Source: Desulfobacterales bacterium
GTDB taxonomy: Bacteria > Desulfobacterota > Desulfobacteria > Desulfobacterales > RPRI01
DNA length: 6,365 nucleotides
Direction: 5' to 3'
NCBI GenBank assembly: GCA_030689795.1
Contig: JAUYEO010000092.1
Location: 1-6,365, forward strand
Part shown: one piece after another, positions 1-5,728 of the stretch
Numbering within the stretch: the first letter of the stretch is position 1
Layout of the letters: the number at the start of each line of letters is the position of its first letter
The notes under the pieces: generated by a model
Database searches by the model: none
Seen by the model: only the letters and a program-made list of their open reading frames with translations
Told to the model about the DNA's origin: nothing
Translations under genes and position numbers: made by a program

Positions 1-37
1 AATATATAAAAACAAAATCCGATAGTCAATGATTTTT

Positions 38-66
38 TTAACATTTCCCAATAGCTACATTATATC
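38..66 (+). promoter_or_regulatory. Possible sigma70-type promoter, near-leaderless
   Basis: A TTAACA box at 38-43 matches the -35 consensus TTGACA at five of six positions. A spacer of exactly 17 bp separates it from TATATC at 61-66, which matches the -10 consensus at four of six positions but lacks the conserved final T. Alternative -10 boxes are TATCTT at 63-68 and TACATT at 56-61. Any of these would start transcription at about 68-75, on or just before the ATG at 75. No Shine-Dalgarno sequence precedes that ATG, which fits a leaderless or nearly leaderless message. The surrounding DNA is very AT-rich, so chance matches are likely. The remaining bases 1-37 show nothing recognisable. Confidence 0.3.
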
Positions 67-74
67 TTTTATTT

Positions 75-764
75 ATGGATAATCACTTGAATAATAAAAT
101 TACGATACTCATTCCAGCCCTGAATGAAGAGACTACAATCGGAGGTATCATAACCCGTTCTAAAAAGTACTCGGATGATATTCTTGTGGTGGACGGCCAT
201 TCGAATGACGGAACAGAATCAGTTTCAAGGTCTCTCGGTGTCAGGGTAATATTTGATCATAAAAAGGGAAAAGGCGAGGCCATCCGGTCTGCGATACCTT
301 GTATTGAAAAAGAAATAACAGTTTTAATAGATGCTGACGGTTCCCATGATCCTGATGATATTCCAAAACTCGTTCAACCGATTCTGGAGAACAGGGCAGA
401 CCATGTCTCAGGCTCCCGTCTTATCGGCGGTTCAAGCGAGCTTCACGGCGGTTTCGACGAATGTTTCAGGCTGATGGGAAGCTCCCTGATAACGGCTTTC
501 ATTAATCACCGTTTTAAAGTGAGGCTTTCGGAAAGCCAGAACGGTTTCCGCGCCATAAAAACAAGCGTGTTGAAAGAGCTTGACCTAAAGGAAAATATTA
601 CAACAATAGAGCAGGAAATGATAATAAAGACTTTAAAGAAAGGCTACCGCATGGCGGAAGTGCCTTCCCATGAGTACAAAAGAACAGCCGGATATTCAAA
701 GATAAAATTAAGAAAAGTCGCATTCCGGTATGTATATTCAATGCTGAAATACCTCTATTTTTAA
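75..764 (+). CDS. GT2 family polyprenyl-phosphate glycosyltransferase (DPM1-like)
   Basis: This is a 229-residue soluble family 2 glycosyltransferase resembling dolichol-phosphate mannose synthases and bacterial undecaprenyl-phosphate sugar synthases. Visible motifs in order are PALNEE (14-19), VVDGHSNDGT (38-47), KGKGEAIRSA (64-73), the metal and nucleotide-sugar DxD motif in DADGSHDPDDI (86-96), GSRL (113-116), SQNGFRA (154-160), the acidic E179/E181 pair, and the basic VPSHEYKRTAGYSKI stretch (196-210) typical of this subfamily. There is no C-terminal transmembrane pair as in GtrB-type enzymes. The end is only a tyrosine-rich amphipathic stretch, so the protein probably sits at the cytoplasmic face of the membrane. 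Expected reaction: transfer of a sugar from a nucleotide donor to polyprenyl phosphate; the sugar cannot be read from sequence. ATG 75 is chosen because the fold starts at residue 8 and no upstream start fits. No ribosome binding site is visible. The GT-C gene in the same operon could be the user of its product. Confidence 0.9.
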   Translation: MDNHLNNKITILIPALNEETTIGGIITRSKKYSDDILVVDGHSNDGTESVSRSLGVRVIFDHKKGKGEAIRSAIPCIEKEITVLIDADGSHDPDDIPKLVQPILENRADHVSGSRLIGGSSELHGGFDECFRLMGSSLITAFINHRFKVRLSESQNGFRAIKTSVLKELDLKENITTIEQEMIIKTLKKGYRMAEVPSHEYKRTAGYSKIKLRKVAFRYVYSMLKYLYF

Positions 765-767
765 GGA
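763..767 (+). promoter_or_regulatory. Ribosome binding site selecting TTG start at 775
   Basis: AAGGA at 763-767 overlaps the TAA stop of the glycosyltransferase gene and lies 7 bases before TTG 775. No ATG or GTG lies in frame between the upstream stop and the conserved FLFNPP segment, so this site supports the TTG as the initiator. Confidence 0.7.
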
Positions 768-774
768 CATTGTC

Positions 775-2184
775 TTGGCAAAGATTTTTCTCTTCAATCC
801 CCCCGGGCCTGAAAATAAAGCCTTTACCCGCGAAGGACGATGCACGCAGGAAGCAGGCGCCTGGGCAACCCTCTGGCCTCCGGTCACGCTCGCCACCGCT
901 GCGGCCTTTCTTGAAGAGGACGGGCATACGCTGAATGTCACCGATTATCCGGCCCTTGGATTGTCATTGAACAATTTAAAAGATGCCGCCGCAAAGAGCA
1001 GGCCTGATTTTGCAATCTGGAATACGGGAACCCCCACATTAATATCCGATATCGCCATAGCGGAAACGATCAAATCCGTTTCGCCTGAAACAATAACTGC
1101 CGTCATGGGAACTCATGTATCGGTTTTGCCGGCACAGGCATTGAGCGGCGGTTCAGTCGATCTTGTTATAAGGGGAGAGCCTGAATTGACAATCCGGAAA
1201 ATCTGTTCGTGCGGAGAGAAGGAATTCACCGGCATACCCGGCATATCCTTCAGAGATAAAAATGGGGATATAATCCACAATCCTGATTCGGATTTCATGG
1301 GCCCTGAGACAATCCCTTTTCCCGCGTGGCATCATCTTGACATCACGCCTTACAAGCTACCGCTTAAAAACAGGCCTTTTCTTATTGTGGCGCCTTTGAG
1401 GGGCTGCCCCTTTCCCTGCTCGTTTTGCACGGCAGGCATCTATTATGGAAAAAAATTGAGGAAACGGCCCGTAAATAATGTTATTGAAGAGATATTAAAC
1501 AACAGGATAAAATATAATGTTAACGATTTTTTCATATGGGCCGACACATTTACGGCAGACAGGGAGTATGTAAAGGAATTCTGCAGCGAACTTCTTTCCA
1601 GGAATATAAAAACATCATGGACATGCAACAGCAGAGTAGATACTGTGGACGGTGAAATGCTCGAACTTATGAAAAAAGCCGGCATGTGGATGATAAGCTT
1701 CGGTCTCGAATCAGGCTCAGATGAAATCCTGAAGCGGTCAAAAAAAGGGATCCGCACAATGCAGTCGAAAACGGCGGTTGAAACCGCCCATCGGCTTGGA
1801 GTCATAACATCGGGCCACTTCATATACGGCCTTCCCGGTGAAACCGAAAACAGCATGATGCAGACACTTAATTTCGCGCTTGACCTTCCGCTCGACATAG
1901 CACAATTCTATGCGGCATCCCCTTTCCCCGGAACCAGCCTATATGATGAAGCAACATCAGAAGGCTGGCTGACGGAAAACGATTCGTTTTCACAGAGCCA
2001 TGCGGTCATGGAATTGCCGGGGCTTTCCGCAAAAAAAGTCGGCGCTTTCAGGAAATATTCTTACAGAAAATTTTATTTAAGAATTACAGCTCTTTTCAGA
2101 CTTCTTAAGATCGCAGGGCCGTCCGCGACAACAAATATTTTGTACAGCATAAAGAGGTTTTCAGGCTGGGTAAGGGGGTTATGA
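775..2184 (+). CDS. B12-binding domain radical SAM protein (class B-like)
   Basis: This is a 469-residue protein with an N-terminal Rossmann-type cobalamin-binding domain (about 1-150) and a radical SAM barrel (about 200-400). The B12 domain is recognised from the opening FLFNPP strand (5-10), MGTHVSVLPAQAL (111-123) and DLVIRGEPE (129-137), which correspond to the usual GGxHxTxxPEE and DxVVxGEGE patterns. It has no DxHxxG loop after the first strand, as is common in this class, so cobalamin would not be His-ligated there. The radical SAM cluster motif CxxxCxxC is C211, C215 and C218. WADTFTADREYV (255-266), FGLESGSDEILK (309-320), GLPGETE (352-358) and SPFPGTSLYDEA (382-392) are further family signatures. 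The C-terminal YSYRKFYLR (428-436) resembles the tails of BchE/HpnJ-like enzymes. Family members methylate unactivated carbons or do ring contractions and rearrangements; the substrate is unknown. It initiates at TTG 775, 10 bp after the glycosyltransferase gene, and overlaps the next gene by ATGA. Confidence 0.92.
   Translation: MAKIFLFNPPGPENKAFTREGRCTQEAGAWATLWPPVTLATAAAFLEEDGHTLNVTDYPALGLSLNNLKDAAAKSRPDFAIWNTGTPTLISDIAIAETIKSVSPETITAVMGTHVSVLPAQALSGGSVDLVIRGEPELTIRKICSCGEKEFTGIPGISFRDKNGDIIHNPDSDFMGPETIPFPAWHHLDITPYKLPLKNRPFLIVAPLRGCPFPCSFCTAGIYYGKKLRKRPVNNVIEEILNNRIKYNVNDFFIWADTFTADREYVKEFCSELLSRNIKTSWTCNSRVDTVDGEMLELMKKAGMWMISFGLESGSDEILKRSKKGIRTMQSKTAVETAHRLGVITSGHFIYGLPGETENSMMQTLNFALDLPLDIAQFYAASPFPGTSLYDEATSEGWLTENDSFSQSHAVMELPGLSAKKVGAFRKYSYRKFYLRITALFRLLKIAGPSATTNILYSIKRFSGWVRGL
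2172..2178 (+). promoter_or_regulatory. Ribosome binding site of the carbamoyltransferase
   Basis: AAGGGGG at 2172-2178 lies inside the last codons of the radical SAM gene, immediately upstream of ATG 2181. The start and stop overlap as ATGA (2181-2184), an arrangement typical of translational coupling by reinitiation. Confidence 0.65.
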
Positions 2185-3890
2185 ACAACTACATCCTTGG
2201 AATCTGGGACGGTCATGATGCAGGCGCAGCACTTATAGCAGGCGACAGGATTCTTTTTGCCGTAAACGAAGAAAGACTTACCAGGCGGAAACTCGAAGCA
2301 GGTTTTCCGGTTCTTTCCATAAAAGCCTGCCTTTCATACGCCGGAATAAGTCCTTCGGATATTACCGAAATAGCAGCTTCAACAGCTGATCCCGCCAAAA
2401 CTCTCACGAGAATCTTTCCGTCATTAAAGGAAGAATATTATCTGATACGGCGCAGAAAGAAAGGGCCGGGCCGTTTTGACGGCTTTAAGAAACGATTTAA
2501 GTACAGATTTACCGAGTATGGACCGAATTCCGTTTCAACATATCTGAGCAGGCTCTATTTCAATAAAAAGCTTTCTGAAATGAGATTTTACAACTACAAC
2601 ATTCACATCCTGAATCACCATTCATGCCATGCAAACGCAGCAGCCCGCTGCAGCGGTTTTGACGAATGCCTTGTCATAACATTAGACGGGCTCGGAGACG
2701 GCCTTTCCGGATCAATATGGAAATTTAAAGATGGAGATCTTTCACCTGTTGCTGAAATCTCCTCTAAAGTTTCGATGGGCGTATTTTTCGAGCACGTAAC
2801 GAACCTCCTCAACATGCGGGAGCTTGAAGACGAGGGAAAGGTCATGGCGCTCGCAAACTATGCCTACCCTGTCGATGATTCCGGGAATCCTCTATTAAAC
2901 ATTATAAAATGCGACGGCCTCTCGTTTGTCTCTGATTACAGCTCAACGGGCATGTTTAAAGAGATGAAGAAAATCTTCTGGAGGTATCCTCCGGAACAGT
3001 TTGCATGCATGGCGCAAAGGACGGTTGAAAAAAGAACGACGGAACTCGTAAAAAACGCCATAGCGCAAACGGGAATGAAAAAACTTGCCCTCGCGGGAGG
3101 CCTTTTTTCAAATATAAAGCTCAACAAAAGACTCGGCGAACTTGATGAGGTGGATAATATCAGCATATTTCCTCACATGGGAGACGGCGGCCTTGCCATT
3201 GGAGCTGCACTTAAAGTAAATTATCATAACTACAGAATATCACGCTGTAAACTTCCGGATCTTTATCTCGGACCGGGATATCCGGAAAAGGAGATTCTTG
3301 GATCTCTTGAAAAAAAGAACGCCTCTTATGAAAGAATAAGTGATCCGGCAAAAACCGCAGCGGATCTCATATTGAATAATGAAATCATCCTCTGGTTCCA
3401 GGGGCGGATGGAAACCGGTCCGAGAGCCCTTGGCAACAGGAGCATACTTGCCCGTGCGGACGACAAAAGCCTGAAAGACAGGCTGAACCTTGCTCTTAAA
3501 AAAAGAGTGTGGTATCAGCCTTTCTGTCCGAGCCTTCTCATTGAAGATGCAAAAGAGATGCTTCATACCGAAAAACTTGATACGGCCGACAATCCCTTTA
3601 TGACAATGGCCTATTCCGTGAGGAATGACCGGATGAGGGCGATGGAGGGTGTTGTGAACTTGGACGGCACATGCAGGCCGCATTTTGTGGGCGATGAAAA
3701 CCCGCGTTTCAGGGAACTGCTCGGTCATATAAAAAAGGAAACAGGATACGGAGTTGTCCTGAGTACAAGCTTTAATATCCACGGAGATCCGGTGGTTTGT
3801 TCTCCCGAAGACGCCCTTGACACATTGAACAGGACAGATGTCCGCTACCTTTTCATGGAGGATTTCCTGGTTGAAAACAAGGCTCGGTAA
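2181..3890 (+). CDS. NodU/CmcH/TobZ-type O-carbamoyltransferase
   Basis: This is a full-length 569-residue carbamoyltransferase; the family usually has about 550-620 residues. The N-terminal ASKHA/Kae1-like domain (about 1-350) shows GIWDGHDAGAAL (7-18), the EER/RRK segment (30-37), the metal-binding HHSCH (H146 and H150), LDGLGDG (168-174, D169), AGGLFSN (305-311) and MGDGG (333-337, D335). The two histidines and two aspartates match the iron or metal ligand set known from TobZ and TsaD-like proteins. The C-terminal carbamoyltransferase domain (about 390-560) shows FQGRMETGPRALGNRS (406-421) and STSFNIHGDP (528-537). Known family chemistry is ATP-dependent activation of carbamoyl phosphate to carbamoyl-adenylate and transfer of the carbamoyl group to a hydroxyl of a sugar, polyketide or similar acceptor. 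All key motifs are intact, so it should be active. The neighbours suggest a sugar or glycolipid acceptor. It overlaps the upstream gene by 4 bp and the downstream gene by 20 bp. Confidence 0.94.
   Translation: MNNYILGIWDGHDAGAALIAGDRILFAVNEERLTRRKLEAGFPVLSIKACLSYAGISPSDITEIAASTADPAKTLTRIFPSLKEEYYLIRRRKKGPGRFDGFKKRFKYRFTEYGPNSVSTYLSRLYFNKKLSEMRFYNYNIHILNHHSCHANAAARCSGFDECLVITLDGLGDGLSGSIWKFKDGDLSPVAEISSKVSMGVFFEHVTNLLNMRELEDEGKVMALANYAYPVDDSGNPLLNIIKCDGLSFVSDYSSTGMFKEMKKIFWRYPPEQFACMAQRTVEKRTTELVKNAIAQTGMKKLALAGGLFSNIKLNKRLGELDEVDNISIFPHMGDGGLAIGAALKVNYHNYRISRCKLPDLYLGPGYPEKEILGSLEKKNASYERISDPAKTAADLILNNEIILWFQGRMETGPRALGNRSILARADDKSLKDRLNLALKKRVWYQPFCPSLLIEDAKEMLHTEKLDTADNPFMTMAYSVRNDRMRAMEGVVNLDGTCRPHFVGDENPRFRELLGHIKKETGYGVVLSTSFNIHGDPVVCSPEDALDTLNRTDVRYLFMEDFLVENKAR
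3857..3862 (+). promoter_or_regulatory. Strong Shine-Dalgarno selecting TTG start at 3871
   Basis: GGAGGA at 3857-3862 is followed after 8 bases by TTG 3871. It lies within the end of the carbamoyltransferase gene. An upstream in-frame ATG at 3838 has no comparable site and would add 11 polar residues before a conventional membrane-protein N-terminus, so the TTG is the better start. Confidence 0.75.
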
Positions 3891-5622
3891 ATTATTTGAA
3901 AACCGGTTCTTCCCGGTTATTCTCCTTTCCGCGCATCTTTTAATTATCGGCGTTGTGCTTTTTTTTATAGACTGCTACAGCAAAACCGGGCTTGAAACCA
4001 TCCTGATTAAATGGATCCCGGTCAATCTTCATATCAATTTCTTCTTTATTATCACTGCCTGTATTTTCTGCCTTCCCGCCATGAAGGAGCATCTTAAGAA
4101 TTATCTGAACAGAAAAGGAATATTGATTGCGGCCGTTCTTGTTGCAGCCTTCATGCTCTCATCCTTTTTTGCTCCTCGGGATCACCGCATCTATTATGAT
4201 GAAGACATATATGCCAATATCGGCCAGAACATAGCGCTCAAAAGCCAGGCCGGGCTCTGCAACTACGGAACATTTGAATATGAAGAGTATTCTCCCCATT
4301 CCGTTTCGTACAACAAGGAGCCGAGCGGATGGCCGTATCTCATAAGCCTTGTTTTTCAGGTTTTCGGGGTCAATGAACTGTATGCTTTTTTTCTCAACAA
4401 TCTTCTTTTTGCCGGCTCCGTGCTGCTTGCCTATCTGATAACATGGCATATAACCGGCAATTTTTATGCCTCCCTTTTTTCCTGTGTGATATTCGGCCTT
4501 ATTCCCCAGAATCTGATGTGGGGAAACACGATAGCAGCAGAAACCGCGGCAGCTTTCTTTGCAGGATTATCCTTTCTGATACTCGTTCTTTACTTAAAAA
4601 CCCGAAAAGATTCCTGCCTTTTCTTACTCATGACAGTCCTGCCTTTTTCATGCCAGATGAGGCCCGAATCAGGGCTTATAATACCGGTGCTTGCCGCATA
4701 TATCCTTCTTTTTTCGCCGGAGATGCTTTCAGACAGAAAATTCTGGGCATACTCGCTCTTTGCGGCGCTCATGCTCATACCTCATCTCGTTCATATGTAT
4801 GCCGTCAGCGGACACTCATGGGGGGCTGAAGGAAGCAAATTTGCCCTCTCTTTTTTCTCAAACAATTTTTCCGTAAACGGCCTCTTTTATGTAAACAACA
4901 AGGAGTTTCCGTCTGTATTTACCCTCCTTGCTTTTTCAGGCCTTTTATTCTCGAAAGAGAGCATTAAATACAAGACATGCCTTTTGACATGGTTTCTGCT
5001 CTTCTTCGGAATATTTCTCTTCTTTTACGCGGGCAGTTATCATTACGGCGCGGATGTAAGGTTTTCCCTTCTTACCTTCCTGCCCCTTGCCGTTCTTGCC
5101 GGGATTGGAGCGGATTCTGTCCGTTTTAAGCTCGAATCATTTATTCCTTCTCCTCAAAACACCTGCATTTTTCTCATGGTCTTTTTTATACTGTTTTCAG
5201 CCGTGCGGTTTTTCAACATTGTGCATCGTGAAGGCCAGGAGGCGTGGGGCGCAAGGTATGACCATAAATATGCAAAGGAATTCGTACAAAATATTCCTAA
5301 ACGCTCGATTGTTTTAAGCCAGAATCCGGCCATGTTTCTTCTCTGGGGACAAAATTCGATACAGACATATTCAGGCCTGGAGCAGCCGGAACTCATAAAG
5401 CAGTTCATCGATAAATACCAGGGAAACGTCTATTTTCATCACAATTACTGGTGCAATACTAAAAGCATAAGAAATATTCGTCTTTGTGAGGCAATACGGG
5501 AAAAATATACTTTGACCGAAGTGGCGACAGCGCGCGAACAGGATCACAAATACGGGCTTTATAAAATCTCGATAAAAGATGAAGGGATAAAGGCACAGAG
5601 GCACAAAGAAACCAGAAATTAA
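3871..5622 (+). CDS. GT-C membrane glycosyltransferase, GT39/ArnT type
   Basis: From TTG 3871 this is a 583-residue integral membrane protein with roughly 11-12 hydrophobic helices and a periplasmic C-terminal domain of about 110-120 residues. Features typical of GT-C enzymes using polyprenyl-phosphate sugar donors are an acidic motif YYDEDIYANIGQNIA (D110, E111, D112) in the first large extracytoplasmic loop, followed by EPSGWPYL (150-157) resembling the family's xPPL-type motif, and an MRPESGLI segment resembling the arginine-bearing site of GT39 proteins. Two hydrophobic segments (about 12-33 and 49-68) precede the helix at about 80-98 that leads into the acidic loop, which is more than in the simplest ArnT topology. 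The expected role is transfer of a sugar from a lipid carrier to a lipid, glycan or protein acceptor outside the cytoplasmic membrane; neither substrate is determinable. It is coupled to the carbamoyltransferase by a 20-bp overlap. Residues from about 574 to the stop are encoded by tandem-repeat DNA and look like a recent, non-functional tail. Confidence 0.85.
   Translation: MKTRLGKLFENRFFPVILLSAHLLIIGVVLFFIDCYSKTGLETILIKWIPVNLHINFFFIITACIFCLPAMKEHLKNYLNRKGILIAAVLVAAFMLSSFFAPRDHRIYYDEDIYANIGQNIALKSQAGLCNYGTFEYEEYSPHSVSYNKEPSGWPYLISLVFQVFGVNELYAFFLNNLLFAGSVLLAYLITWHITGNFYASLFSCVIFGLIPQNLMWGNTIAAETAAAFFAGLSFLILVLYLKTRKDSCLFLLMTVLPFSCQMRPESGLIIPVLAAYILLFSPEMLSDRKFWAYSLFAALMLIPHLVHMYAVSGHSWGAEGSKFALSFFSNNFSVNGLFYVNNKEFPSVFTLLAFSGLLFSKESIKYKTCLLTWFLLFFGIFLFFYAGSYHYGADVRFSLLTFLPLAVLAGIGADSVRFKLESFIPSPQNTCIFLMVFFILFSAVRFFNIVHREGQEAWGARYDHKYAKEFVQNIPKRSIVLSQNPAMFLLWGQNSIQTYSGLEQPELIKQFIDKYQGNVYFHHNYWCNTKSIRNIRLCEAIREKYTLTEVATAREQDHKYGLYKISIKDEGIKAQRHKETRN
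5592..5607. repeat. Two tandem GGCACARA octamers within the GT-C 3' end
   Basis: GGCACAGA (5592-5599) and GGCACAAA (5600-5607) are consecutive copies of an octamer GGCACARA. They are read in frame at the end of the GT-C gene, contributing residues of the KAQRHKETRN tail. They abut, with one base between, the heptamer array that follows. Confidence 0.7.
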
Positions 5623-5678
5623 AGACCAGAAACCCCAGACCAGAGACCACAAACCACAAACCAGAAACCTGAAACCAG
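5609..5678. repeat. Ten-copy heptamer array, consensus AAACCAG
   Basis: Ten 7-bp units lie in unbroken register: AAACCAG, AAATTAA, AGACCAG, AAACCCC, AGACCAG, AGACCAC, AAACCAC, AAACCAG, AAACCTG, AAACCAG. The consensus is ARACCAG, and most copies differ from it by no more than one or two bases. The first copy and part of the second are translated as the end of the GT-C protein, and the TAA stop (5620-5622) lies in the degenerate second unit. The rest is non-coding. On the other strand the array reads as repeated CTGGTTT/CTGGTCT, giving a spurious open frame rich in Leu, Trp, Phe, Ser and Gly. No inverted repeat, spacer or flanking duplication indicative of CRISPR or a transposon is seen. Confidence 0.85.
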
Positions 5679-5686
5679 ATACACCT

Positions 5687-5700
5687 CTTACGACTAACGA
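5687..5700. repeat. Two tandem CTWACGA heptamers
   Basis: CTTACGA (5687-5693) and CTAACGA (5694-5700) are two adjacent copies of a second heptamer family, separated from the AAACCAG array by 8 bases. With only two copies this could be chance, but the location at the edge of a longer repeat island makes a remnant of a third repeat family plausible. Confidence 0.45.
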
Positions 5701-5728
5701 ATATGAAATAAATTTGGAAATATAAAAT

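Noticed and set aside
1443..1898. Open frame of 151 codons on the - strand
   Set aside because: It is antisense to the radical SAM barrel, whose motifs are intact, and has no family resemblance of its own.
3240..3782. Open frame of 180 codons on the - strand
   Set aside because: It lies wholly opposite the conserved C-terminal domain of the carbamoyltransferase and shows no recognisable motif.
4443..4829. Open frame of 128 codons on the + strand in another frame
   Set aside because: It lies inside the GT-C gene. The translation is low in hydrophobic structure and lacks motifs, while the main frame gives clean membrane helices through the same stretch.
5592..5700. Possible CRISPR array
   Set aside because: The units are 7-8 bp with no unique spacers, no dyad symmetry and no cas genes nearby.
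5623..5728. Rho-independent terminator after the GT-C gene
   Set aside because: No GC-rich hairpin followed by a T tract could be found here. The interval is repeat units followed by AT-rich sequence, so where the operon ends is unresolved.
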